The position numbers and the translations under genes were made by a program. From Burkholderia guangdongensis (lineage in GTDB: Bacteria; Pseudomonadota; Gammaproteobacteria; Burkholderiales; Burkholderiaceae): a stretch of 64,000 nucleotides of DNA. The notes below the pieces were generated by a model. The model worked only from the letters and a program-made list of their open reading frames with translations. It had not been told where the DNA came from and did not search any database. The stretch covers positions 62,001 to 126,000 of the forward strand of contig NZ_JACBNX010000003.1 in assembly GCF_013403875.1 (NCBI RefSeq), given 5' to 3'. Positions 37,078 to 47,156 of the stretch are shown piece after piece (position 1 is the stretch's first letter; each line of letters opens with the position of its first letter).

Positions 37078-37170
37078 GGTTACCCACTATATTCAAATAT
37101 TAGTGGGTAATTATGATGCCGGGAAGCTCTACCCAGGTTACCCACCATCATATTATTTTAGTGGGTAACC
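37078..37170. promoter_or_regulatory. Two inverted repeats built from four TTACCCAC boxes
   Basis: TTACCCACTA (37080-37089) is inverted as TAGTGGGTAA (37101-37110); GGTTACCCAC (37136-37145) is inverted as GTGGGTAACC (37161-37170). The spacers are AT-rich and the two pairs repeat with a period of about 58 bp. The first pair begins 10 bp upstream of the nucleotidyltransferase start, so they are probably operators. No adjacent gene encodes a DNA-binding protein, so the binding factor is unknown. Confidence 0.6.
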
Positions 37171-37245
37171 CATCCGGATAGCACGACTGGCCGTTGCGGG
37201 ATGATGATATTTACTAGGTCGATTGATCACTAGGCAGCAGCCCAC

Positions 37246-37638
37246 TCAGCTCGCTACTTGGGACAGCGTGTTGGCGTCGCGAGCCAGAAGCCAGCGGCCG
37301 TCGGGCTGTTTGCGGTATATGGTGATCCGATGACCGGCCAGCTTCGTTGCTTCTCCGCCGGCCCGCGGGGTCACGGATATCGAGTCCCGGCACAGTGTGT
37401 AGGCAACTTCGCCGACGATCACGACCTCTTCCAACTCGCTAATGCAACGAATCCGAGATTGTTCGTGGGCGGCCGAGAAGCCGACGGGGAATCCATCCCG
37501 TCCGAACGGCGGTCGGCCCGGATTCAGAAACACGACATCGTCCGCCATCAAGGTGAGCAAGCGGACGAGATCGCCGGCGTTGACTGCATCAATCCAAGTT
37601 GTGTGTAACTCACGGATAGCTCGTTCACCAGAACCCAT
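37246..37638 (-). CDS. SnoaL/NTF2-like (SgcJ/EcaC family) protein
   Basis: A 130-residue cone-fold protein: AIRELHTTWIDAVNAGDLVRLLTLMADDVVFLNPGRPPFGRDGF is the usual N-terminal helix pair and strand of SgcJ/EcaC oxidoreductase-like proteins, followed by four strands ending GHRITIYRKQPDGRWLLARDANTL. Such proteins bind small hydrophobic ligands; the role here is unknown. It is monocistronic on the minus strand between the TTACCCAC repeats and a transporter gene. Confidence 0.8.
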   Translation of the reverse strand: MGSGERAIRELHTTWIDAVNAGDLVRLLTLMADDVVFLNPGRPPFGRDGFPVGFSAAHEQSRIRCISELEEVVIVGEVAYTLCRDSISVTPRAGGEATKLAGHRITIYRKQPDGRWLLARDANTLSQVAS

Positions 37639-37842
37639 CTGGAACCTCCGCGGCCAAAAAAGTTAGATCACCGACAATTAGGGCGTCGACCTTCGAAGAG
37701 CATCGGTGTCGATCTTACCCAGGTGCTCGTCGCAAAATTGTCGGCTGATGACACCGCAATCAACATACGTGACGCTGAATGAAATGCCGGAAAGATTACC
37801 TTCGACGAAATTGCGACGTACCCATTCAGCACTGACGGCCCC

Positions 37843-39204
37843 CTAAAGCTTGACAGACCCAGGGACCGCTCGAGCAACCGCGGACGCCTTGAGCGCGGCC
37901 TCATGGCGTCCCATGGCAAACATGCCGAGTGCGGCGACGATAGCGGGAATCGCTACCAGCATGAACATGACGGGCAGGCCCAGATGCATGGCCAGCAGCA
38001 CGCCGCCCACCATCGAGCCCACGATCGACCCCACCCGGCCGATGCCTAGCGCCCAGCTCACGCCGGAGACGCGGCTGGACGTCGGATAGTAGGCCGCCGC
38101 CAACGCATTGACGCCAGTCTGCGAGCCGCCCGTCCCAAGACCCGCCCCAAAGACGGCGAACACCAGCATCGGCAACGACGAAGCGACGCCGATCAGCAGA
38201 ATGAACACGGTGGCAATCAGGTACGAACTTGCGAGCACCAGACAAGGATCAAGCCTGTCCATCAGGCGGCCAATCAGCACGGCGCCGACCGTGCTGCCCA
38301 AGGGCAGCGCCGCGGTGATCAGCGCAGTCCTGCCCAGCGGGACGCCGGTGCTGTTAATGACCGTCGGCAGCCAGCTGGTCAGCAGGTAATACACCAGCAG
38401 ACTCATGAAGAAGGTGAGCCAGAGGCAGACAGTGCCGACGATCGCGCCTTTGCTGAAAAGGTTGCGGACCGGAGAGCCCTTGACCTTGTTCTCGGGAACC
38501 GTGAACGTCGCGTGATCGAGTGGCTCGCGCGGCGCGATGCGCAGGAGCGTGCGGGCCACCTGCGCCTGCATCCGGCCGGACAGCGCCTGATACCGGACAG
38601 ACTCGGGCAGCAGCCATGCAAGAACCGGCACCAGCACCAGCGGCATTGCGCCGCCGAATGACAGCACGCCCCGCCACCCATGCACGGGAATGATCTGCGA
38701 CGCGACCACGCCCCCCAATGCTCCGCCTAACGTGAAGCCACAGAACATGCTCGTCACCAATAGCGAGCGCTGTTTCTCCGGGCCGAATTCGGATGTCATC
38801 GTAATGGCCGTCGGCATGGCCCCGCCAAGGCCCAGACCGGTCAGGAATCGCAATAGTATGAGTTCCCGCAGAGAAGTCGCGTAGGCGGACCACAGACACA
38901 TCGCGCCGAAAAACGCCACTGAAAGGCAGAGTATGGGCTTGCGTCCGAACCTGTCGGCGAGCGGACCGAACAGCAGCGCGCCGATCATCAGGCCAAACAG
39001 GCCGCCGCCAAACATCGGCGCCAGCTGAAGTGCGCTCAATGCCCATTGCTTCCTGATGGCAGGCGCGATGAACCCGGCGGTCGCCGTATCGAAACCATCG
39101 AACGCGACGGTCAGGAAACACAGCGCGACGATCAGAAACTGATACGTCGACAGCTTGTGCGAGTTGATGAAGTCCTGAACGTCGACCGTTCTGATCGTCG
39201 CCAT
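37843..39204 (-). CDS. MFS transporter, aromatic acid:H+ symporter (AAHS) type
   Basis: A 453-residue twelve-helix transporter of the PcaK/BenK kind. FLTVAFDGFDTATAGFIAPAIRKQW (with the DGFD motif in helix 1) and GPLADRFGRKPIL (between helices 2 and 3) are AAHS hallmarks. ATG at 39202-39204 is used, since GGAG lies 6 nt upstream; an ATG at 39214-39216 overlaps that site. It starts 25 nt after a ring-cleavage dioxygenase on the same strand, so an aromatic acid or catecholic precursor is the likely cargo. Confidence 0.88.
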   Translation of the reverse strand: MATIRTVDVQDFINSHKLSTYQFLIVALCFLTVAFDGFDTATAGFIAPAIRKQWALSALQLAPMFGGGLFGLMIGALLFGPLADRFGRKPILCLSVAFFGAMCLWSAYATSLRELILLRFLTGLGLGGAMPTAITMTSEFGPEKQRSLLVTSMFCGFTLGGALGGVVASQIIPVHGWRGVLSFGGAMPLVLVPVLAWLLPESVRYQALSGRMQAQVARTLLRIAPREPLDHATFTVPENKVKGSPVRNLFSKGAIVGTVCLWLTFFMSLLVYYLLTSWLPTVINSTGVPLGRTALITAALPLGSTVGAVLIGRLMDRLDPCLVLASSYLIATVFILLIGVASSLPMLVFAVFGAGLGTGGSQTGVNALAAAYYPTSSRVSGVSWALGIGRVGSIVGSMVGGVLLAMHLGLPVMFMLVAIPAIVAALGMFAMGRHEAALKASAVARAVPGSVKL

Positions 39205-39229
39205 GGCGTTCTCCATACCGCTGCGGCAG

Positions 39230-40093
39230 TCAGTTTTGAAATTCCGGAATGTCGGGTTTGGCGCCCCACATGCAAAAGCCGGTGGCGTCGAACGGGAACC
39301 GGCGAGGGCACCAGGTTGCCTCCTCGTCCGGTCTGATCAGGCGAACGCCTGTCGAATACTCGTAAGTCATTCCGTCAGGCCCCTCGAAGTAGAGAAAGAT
39401 GGCGCCCGACGTCGGATGCCGCCCCGGTCCGAACCGGATCGGAATCCCCTTTTCACGCAGGATGTACCAGGCGCGCATGAGGTCGTCGATGCTTTCGACC
39501 TGATGATTGATGTGCTGAATACCGGCGAACGAGGACGGAAAGAGTGCGATCCGGTGATGCACTTCGTCGATCCTCAACAGCGGAGCAGGTCCGATCCAGT
39601 CGCTCACGCGTGCATTGCACAGCTTCGTCCAGAACATCTCGTCGCGCCGGGGATCGCTGGAGCGTAGCCCCACATGGCTGAAGCCCGTGATTCCGGCGTC
39701 GCGTGACGGAAAATAACGGCGGCCGCTGTGCAAAGCGCCGAGCACCAGTTCGATCTGATTGCCCGACGGATCCTCGAAACCGATGAAGGCACGCACGCGA
39801 CGTTGATCGCACTCGTCGCGAGTACCGGCGTGTATGCGGAAACCGTTCTGCTCCAGCACGGTGCCCGCATGCTCGAGCGCCTCGTTCGCGACGACATCGA
39901 ACGCGACAGTATGATCGCGTGGATCACCCTCGAAGTAGACCAGCGTGTGATCGCGCTCGTCGGAGCGCAGGTAGGCCCACCCGCCCTCGCGTCGCACCAG
40001 CTGTAGTCCGAGAATATCGGCGGCATACTTCGTCGCGGCGTCAACGTCGCGGGTACCGAGCCGAACATACCGGAGTTCGTGCAACTTGATCAT
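39230..40093 (-). CDS. Type I extradiol ring-cleavage dioxygenase (VOC superfamily)
   Basis: A 287-residue two-domain enzyme. The metal ligands expected in BphC-type dioxygenases appear: His in GFSHVGLRS, His in GIQHINHQVES and Glu in GMTYEYSTG. The acid/base residues also appear: His in EVHHRIALF, His in GPGRHPTSG and Tyr in FLYFEGPDG. It should therefore be active on a catechol-like substrate with Fe(II). The substrate is unknown. The adjacent AAHS transporter supports aromatic catabolism, but no hydrolase or ring hydroxylase is nearby. Confidence 0.85.
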   Translation of the reverse strand: MIKLHELRYVRLGTRDVDAATKYAADILGLQLVRREGGWAYLRSDERDHTLVYFEGDPRDHTVAFDVVANEALEHAGTVLEQNGFRIHAGTRDECDQRRVRAFIGFEDPSGNQIELVLGALHSGRRYFPSRDAGITGFSHVGLRSSDPRRDEMFWTKLCNARVSDWIGPAPLLRIDEVHHRIALFPSSFAGIQHINHQVESIDDLMRAWYILREKGIPIRFGPGRHPTSGAIFLYFEGPDGMTYEYSTGVRLIRPDEEATWCPRRFPFDATGFCMWGAKPDIPEFQN

Positions 40094-40212
40094 GAGCGGG
40101 ACCCCGCGGTTCGCCTGTCTACAAGAATAGGTGGCATTACCCCTGTGTGTGCACGATGTTCATAACAGCGAGCCAACGATCGCCACCTCCGCTTTGCCGG
40201 GTCATTCAGGCT

Positions 40213-41244
40213 TCAGCCAATGAGATCGGCACCGGTCGTCAAAACGATCTTCCCAAAGTGTGTGCCGGAATCGATCAGCTCGTGAGCGCCGCGAGCGTCG
40301 GCAAGCGCAAAGGTCTTGTAGACGACCGGCTTGATCCTGCCGCTCTCGACGAGCGGCCAGACCTGCCGCTCCAGTTCATTGACGATGATCGCCTTGTCCG
40401 CGGATGTGCGCGATCGCAATGTCGAGCCCATATGCGTCAGACGTTTCGTCAGCATCGGCACGAGGCTGAGATCCTTCGCCGGCCCCTTGATCACGCCGAC
40501 CTGTACGATCCGTCCGTCCATCGCCGCGGCGTCATAGTTTCTGGCCACGTAGTCGCCGGCAATGATGTCGAGGATCACGTCGACGCCTCGTCCATCGGTG
40601 GACCGCTTCGTTTCGGCGACGAAATCGTCCTCGCGGTAATCAATCGCGACATCTGCGCCTAGCGCCAGGCTGGCCTCCCGATGCGCGGCCGAGCCAACCG
40701 TCGTGATGATTTTCGCGGCGCCGAATGCCTTCGCCAGCATGGTCGCCGTGGTGCCGATACCTGACGCGCCGCCGTGGATCAACACCGATTCGCCGGCAAC
40801 CAGCTTGCCGCGCTGGAACAGGTTCAGCCATACCGTCATGAACGTTTCGGGCATGGCCGCCGCTTCCACCAGCGTCAGGCCCTTGGGGATATGCGTCGTG
40901 TTGTTGGCGTGCGCGACCGCGTATTCCGCGTAGCCGCCGCCGGGAATCAACGCGCACACCCGTTCGCCGATCTGGAATTGGGTCACGTCCGAGCCCACGG
41001 CAACCACCTGACCTGCCACCTCCAGCCCTGGAATGTCCGACGCTCCGGGGGGCGGATCATACAGCCCTTTGCGCTGGAAAACGTCCGGACCGTTGACGGC
41101 GGCCGCATGGATGCGAATCAGAACCTGGTCGGCGGCGGGCATCGGCACCGGACGCGTAGCGGGCACCAGGACTTCAGGACCGCCGGGCTGTTTGATCTCG
41201 ATGGCCGTCATCGACGACGGCACGCGATAAGTCGAAGCAGACAT
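40213..41244 (-). CDS. Zinc-less quinone oxidoreductase-type MDR enzyme (PIG3/QOR family)
   Basis: A 343-residue NADPH-dependent oxidoreductase: MTAIEIKQPGGPEVLVPATRPVPMPAADQVLIRIHAAAVNGPDVFQRKGLY at the N-terminus, and ESVLIHGGASGIGTTATMLAKAFGAAKIITTVGSAAH for the Rossmann part. No zinc-binding cysteines are visible, so it is of the quinone-reductase, not alcohol dehydrogenase, class. The start at 41242-41244 has AAGGAG 8 nt upstream. It is divergent from a LysR gene at 41396 and 119 bp upstream of the dioxygenase gene on the same strand. Confidence 0.88.
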   Translation of the reverse strand: MSASTYRVPSSMTAIEIKQPGGPEVLVPATRPVPMPAADQVLIRIHAAAVNGPDVFQRKGLYDPPPGASDIPGLEVAGQVVAVGSDVTQFQIGERVCALIPGGGYAEYAVAHANNTTHIPKGLTLVEAAAMPETFMTVWLNLFQRGKLVAGESVLIHGGASGIGTTATMLAKAFGAAKIITTVGSAAHREASLALGADVAIDYREDDFVAETKRSTDGRGVDVILDIIAGDYVARNYDAAAMDGRIVQVGVIKGPAKDLSLVPMLTKRLTHMGSTLRSRTSADKAIIVNELERQVWPLVESGRIKPVVYKTFALADARGAHELIDSGTHFGKIVLTTGADLIG

Positions 41245-41366
41245 GGATACCACTCCTTCAATAGATGAGGCTCGATTGATCCGGGCGGATCATTGAACGA
41301 GGAGCTCTTGCGTGCAGTGTAGGTCTCGACGACGATGAATATGTGCAGCATTATTCACGCTGTGAG

Positions 41367-41380
41367 ATGCAAATTTGCAT
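41367..41380. promoter_or_regulatory. Perfect 14-bp palindrome between the LysR and quinone oxidoreductase genes
   Basis: ATGCAAATTTGCAT is its own reverse complement. It lies 16 bp before the LysR start and about 120 bp before the divergent oxidoreductase start. A second pair TGAATA...TATTCA lies just to its left (around 41337-41358). Both are plausible LysR-type sites. Confidence 0.5.
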
Positions 41381-41395
41381 CAGGAGGGCAGCGCG

Positions 41396-42286
41396 ATGAA
41401 CTGGGATGACGCACGAGTGTTCCTCGCGGTGGAGCGCGAAAAAACGCTCCGTGGCGCGGCGAGGACGCTCAATCTCGATCAGGCGACGGTCGGCAGACGG
41501 ATTGCGGCACTGGAGCACGCGCTACGCGCAACGCTCTTCCTGCGTACGTCCGACGGCTACGCGTTGACGACCGCGGGCGAGGCCGCGCTGACGTCGGCGG
41601 AGAAAATGGAACACTCCGCACACGAACTCGTCAGACGAACGCAAGGCACGGATACGCGGCTTGCGGGAGACGTAAGAGTCACCAGCACCGACTCGATCGC
41701 GCTTGAATTCCTGCTTCCCGCCATCGAACGCCTGCACGCTGCGCATCCCGAAGTGCGCGTCCTGCTGGACACGTCGACGCGCATGCTCAATCTGGCCAAG
41801 CGTGAAGCGGATATCGCGGTCCGGTCAGTCAGGCCGGACAATCCCGATCTGGTCGCGCGGCGCCTCGCTCGCTGGCCGATGGCGCTCTTTGCGTCGAATG
41901 CTTATCTCGAGCGGCATGGCAAGCCCGCCGCCGGCTCCGCATTCGCGGGGCACGATCTTGTCGTCTATCAGGGGAACGGGGCCGGCAATCGATCACCGAT
42001 GCTTGCCGGCGAGCCGATACACGCAGGACGCATCGTATCGACCTTCAATTCGAGCCTCATGCTGCGTACCGCGGTAAAGGCCGGTATCGGCATCGGTGAG
42101 CTTCCGATACATCTGGCCGAGCGCGACGGCCTCGTGCAGATATGGCCGGAACCGGCACGGGGGGCGGTCTATGAAAACTGGCTCGTCACGCATCAAGACC
42201 TTCGGCATACCGCGCGCATCGCGGCAATGATCGATGGCATCGCCGCCGCGTTCGAGGAGCACACGCCCCACACGATTCGCAGATGA
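41396..42286 (+). CDS. LysR-family regulator
   Basis: A 296-residue LysR protein whose helix-turn-helix is unusually placed right at the start: MNWDDARVFLAVEREKTLRGAARTLNLDQATVGRRIAALEHALRATLFLRT. The substrate domain opens at LAGDVRVTSTDSIALEFLLPAIERLH. The ATG at 41396 is preferred, since AGGAGG lies 8-13 nt upstream; TTG at 41375 would overlap a palindrome. Likely controls the divergent quinone oxidoreductase through 41367-41380. Confidence 0.88.
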   Translation: MNWDDARVFLAVEREKTLRGAARTLNLDQATVGRRIAALEHALRATLFLRTSDGYALTTAGEAALTSAEKMEHSAHELVRRTQGTDTRLAGDVRVTSTDSIALEFLLPAIERLHAAHPEVRVLLDTSTRMLNLAKREADIAVRSVRPDNPDLVARRLARWPMALFASNAYLERHGKPAAGSAFAGHDLVVYQGNGAGNRSPMLAGEPIHAGRIVSTFNSSLMLRTAVKAGIGIGELPIHLAERDGLVQIWPEPARGAVYENWLVTHQDLRHTARIAAMIDGIAAAFEEHTPHTIRR

Positions 42287-42379
42287 TTTCGGACGCAGCC
42301 CACCGCGGCACCCTATCGCATGGCGCCTGCCAACTTGCTCATGCCCTCCGTCGCCGAGCGCCCAACAGCGGATTCCGCG

Positions 42380-42568
42380 TCAGCCTCTGGTGAGGTTGAC
42401 TGCCACGATTTCGTATCCGGGGTCGGCTTGCTCGTTCGCCACTTTTTTCGCTTCCTCATACGAGAGAAAGGACATGGCTTCTTCAATCGCCGGGGCCATG
42501 CCGATGTCGCCATCCTCGGCAGTGCAGAGAAACTGCTCACCGGTCTTCACGACATAGACGGTCGTCAT
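42380..42568 (-). CDS. Small conserved hypothetical protein
   Basis: A 62-residue protein, MTTVYVVKTGEQFLC...NLTRG, with alternating strands and a helix (EEAMSFLSYEEAKKVANEQ). GGAGGGAGAC precedes the ATG at 42566-42568, a strong ribosome site that makes a real gene likely. No known domain was recognised. It lies downstream of the convergent LysR gene and near another LysR gene. Confidence 0.65.
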   Translation of the reverse strand: MTTVYVVKTGEQFLCTAEDGDIGMAPAIEEAMSFLSYEEAKKVANEQADPGYEIVAVNLTRG

Positions 42569-42676
42569 GTCTCCCTCCATTGTTTGCAGGGGAACTTCCA
42601 GTCTAGCAGGCCCGAAGGGTTGGGGGCGGCTCGTCCGGTTGAAGGGTGCGAGATCGTGCTGGACGGGCTGAGCACA

Positions 42677-43648
42677 CTACCGCGTGCGGCTGGATCGCTT
42701 CGATCGCGACTTGAACGGCGCCAGCTCTCTGTCAGCGAGCACGTAATCGCTGCAATCATGCAAACGAGCGAAGGCAAGATCCAGGAACGCTCGCACTCGC
42801 TTGGGCTGAGCAGTTCGGCTTCCGTAATACATGTGCAAACCAATGGGCGCGCTCATATGCTGCACGAGAACGGGTTCCAGCCGTCCCGCCCGGATGTGAG
42901 GCGCTGCCGAGAAGCTCGCGAGCTGACCGATGACTTGCCCGGCGAGCACGGCTTGCAGCTCCAGCTCCGAGTCGTTCGTTGCGAACGCGGGAGACATCTG
43001 CCGATGTTCGAGCTTGCCGTCCACGGTCAAGTACCAGGGCGCCACCTTACCGGTGACGGAATGCCGGAACACGCTGCAGCGATGCGCGGCCAGTTCGTCG
43101 AGCGTCGATGGCTTGCCGTACGCTTCGAGGTAGCCGGGCGCCGCGCACATGATCATCTGGATCGGAAAGAGCTGTCGACCGATTACGCCCTCGCTGGGAG
43201 ACACCCCGATCCTGAAGCCGACATCGACGCGATCCAGCACCCAGTTGCCGATACCGTCATCGAGCTGGACGTCCGGCTGGATACCGGGATGCGCTCGACA
43301 GAATTCGTCGAGCAGCGGCATCAGAATGGCGGCGAACGACGATTTCGGCCCGACGATGCGCAGCGGCCCCGCGATCTCATCCTTGGAATCCCGCGCCAGG
43401 GCGAGTGCCCTGTCCAATGCCGCCAACGCAGGCTGCGTGTTCTCCAGGAAACGTTGCCCCTCCTCGGTCAGGGCCAGGCTGCGCGTCGTCCGATGCAACA
43501 GGCGGACGCCAAGATGACGTTCCAATTGCGCGATGGTCTGACTGGCAGCCTGGGGCGTCACGCCCTGGGCCAGCGCCGCCTGCCGGATGCTGCCGAGTTC
43601 CACTGCTTTGGCGAATGTCGCGATGGCCTTGAAGTCGTTGATGGGCAT
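42677..43648 (-). CDS. LysR-family regulator of the aldo/keto reductase genes
   Basis: A 323-residue protein. The helix-turn-helix is FKAIATFAKAVELGSIRQAALAQGVTPQAASQTIAQLERHLGVRLLHRTTRSLALTEEG (about residues 6-64), of the CrgA-like class; the tail is basic (FKSRSKRSSRTR). The start at 43646-43648 begins the conserved domain. It is divergent from the aldo/keto reductase gene at 43814; the gap carries a 27-bp inverted repeat (43695-43721). Induction by a carbonyl substrate of the reductases is a reasonable guess. Confidence 0.88.
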   Translation of the reverse strand: MPINDFKAIATFAKAVELGSIRQAALAQGVTPQAASQTIAQLERHLGVRLLHRTTRSLALTEEGQRFLENTQPALAALDRALALARDSKDEIAGPLRIVGPKSSFAAILMPLLDEFCRAHPGIQPDVQLDDGIGNWVLDRVDVGFRIGVSPSEGVIGRQLFPIQMIMCAAPGYLEAYGKPSTLDELAAHRCSVFRHSVTGKVAPWYLTVDGKLEHRQMSPAFATNDSELELQAVLAGQVIGQLASFSAAPHIRAGRLEPVLVQHMSAPIGLHMYYGSRTAQPKRVRAFLDLAFARLHDCSDYVLADRELAPFKSRSKRSSRTR

Positions 43649-43694
43649 GGTCGATTCTTCCGATGAAGCGCGAACGGAGCAGTCACGCAAGCGA

Positions 43695-43721
43695 CCAGTA
43701 TCAAGCTGAGCTTGATACTGG
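43695..43721. promoter_or_regulatory. 27-bp inverted repeat between LysR and aldo/keto reductase genes
   Basis: CCAGTATCAAGCT and its exact complement AGCTTGATACTGG flank a single central G, giving 13 perfect pairs. It lies 46 bp upstream of the LysR start and 92 bp upstream of the reductase start, the usual place for a LysR recognition site. Confidence 0.6.
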
Positions 43722-43741
43722 TGCAAGCCGGATTCGACTAG

Positions 43742-45693
<1,952 letters not shown>

Positions 45694-45705
45694 CGCGCAA
45701 TCTGA

Positions 45706-47055
45706 TCAGGGTTGACGTTTGCCGCGGCCACCAGCAGGTTTGCCAGCCGGCTTGCGTGAACCCGCGGCTGACTTGCTGGCGGGTTTGCTGACGGGTTTAC
45801 CGCGTGGCTTTTTGCTGAGCACCTGCGTGGCGCCCGGCGCAGTTTGCGGCACTTTGGGCTTCTTGGGCTTTTTGGGTTTCTTGACGATCTGGCCCGTTGC
45901 GCTGGTTTGCGGCACGCGGTGTTCGGCTTCAAAGCCCGGCTCTTCTTCACGGGGCAGCGTTTGCCGGATCAGCGCTTCAATCGCGGCCAGTTGCGGCGCT
46001 TCATCGGCACACACGAGGGACACCGCCACGCCGCTGGCGCCCGCGCGGCCGGTACGGCCAATACGGTGCACATAGTCTTGCGCCACGATCGGCAGATCAA
46101 CGTTGATCACCAGCGGCAGGTCGTCGATATCCAGCCCGCGCGCCGCCACATCGGTGGCGACCAGCATCTGTACTTCGCGCGTCTTGAAGCGCTCCAGCGC
46201 ACGCAGGCGCGCGGGTTGCGGTTTGTCGCCGTGGATGGTGTCGACCGCATAGCCCGCTTCATCCAGCATGGCCGCCAGGTAATCCACGCCATTGCGGGTT
46301 TTGACGAACACCAGCGCGTGCTCCCAGTTGTTCTCGGCCACTAGGTGCATGAAGAGGTCGGGCTTGTTCCTTTTATCCACCGTCACCACCCACTGCTTGA
46401 TTTTGCTGGCCGTGGCATTGGGCGGGCTGACGCTGATATTGACCGGGCCGCGCAGAATGCCCGCCGCCATGGCGCGGATATCATCGGTAAACGTGGCGGA
46501 AAACAGCAGGGTCTGGCGCTGAGCGGGCAACGCAGCAAAGACGGCGTCGAGTTCGCGCGCAAAGCCCAGATCCAGCATGCGGTCGGCTTCATCCAGCACC
46601 AGCGTTTGTACTTGATCAAACTGCACTGCGTTCTGGCGATTGAGATCCAGCAAACGGCCCGGCGTGGCAACGAGCACATCCACGCCTTTGCGTAACTTCA
46701 TCATCTGCGGATTGATACTCACACCGCCGTAGGCGGCCAGAAATCGCAAGTCGAGGCCTTTGCCGTAAGCGATAAAGCTTTGCAGCACCTGTTCAGCCAG
46801 CTCACGCGTGGGCACCAGCACCAGAACACGCGCGCGATTGCTGGACACCGCCGGGCCATGCTGCGCCAGCCGTTGCAACAGCGGCAGCGCAAAACCCGCC
46901 GTTTTGCCAGTGCCGGTCTGTGCCGCGGCCATGACGTCCTTGCCACCGAGCACGGCAGGAATCGCCTTGGCCTGCACCGGCGTAGGTGTCTGGTAATTGA
47001 GGTCCTGCACATTACGCAGCAACGGATCGATCAGGCCAAGCGAGGCAAAAGACAT
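45706..47055 (-). CDS. rhlE: DEAD-box ATP-dependent RNA helicase (RhlE-like)
   Basis: A 449-residue helicase with all core motifs: TPTPVQAKAIP (Q), AAQTGTGKT (I), PTRELAEQ (Ia), DEAD (II), SAT (III), ARGLD (V) and HRIGRTGRAG (VI). The C-terminal 80 residues are a basic tail with repeated K-P units (VKKPKKPKKPK). The start is taken at 47053-47055 with GGAA 7 nt upstream; 47061 is possible. Codon use contains many TTT, AAA and GAT codons and looks unlike the flanking genes, which suggests transfer from another proteobacterium. Confidence 0.93.
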   Translation of the reverse strand: MSFASLGLIDPLLRNVQDLNYQTPTPVQAKAIPAVLGGKDVMAAAQTGTGKTAGFALPLLQRLAQHGPAVSSNRARVLVLVPTRELAEQVLQSFIAYGKGLDLRFLAAYGGVSINPQMMKLRKGVDVLVATPGRLLDLNRQNAVQFDQVQTLVLDEADRMLDLGFARELDAVFAALPAQRQTLLFSATFTDDIRAMAAGILRGPVNISVSPPNATASKIKQWVVTVDKRNKPDLFMHLVAENNWEHALVFVKTRNGVDYLAAMLDEAGYAVDTIHGDKPQPARLRALERFKTREVQMLVATDVAARGLDIDDLPLVINVDLPIVAQDYVHRIGRTGRAGASGVAVSLVCADEAPQLAAIEALIRQTLPREEEPGFEAEHRVPQTSATGQIVKKPKKPKKPKVPQTAPGATQVLSKKPRGKPVSKPASKSAAGSRKPAGKPAGGRGKRQP

Positions 47056-47156
47056 GGACATATTCCGGGCCAAAACCGCAATTCTAGCGGTTACCGCGCC
47101 AATTGCAGCGCGCACATCAATGGCCAATGATTCCGCAGTTTCGCGCCCTTTCGTGC

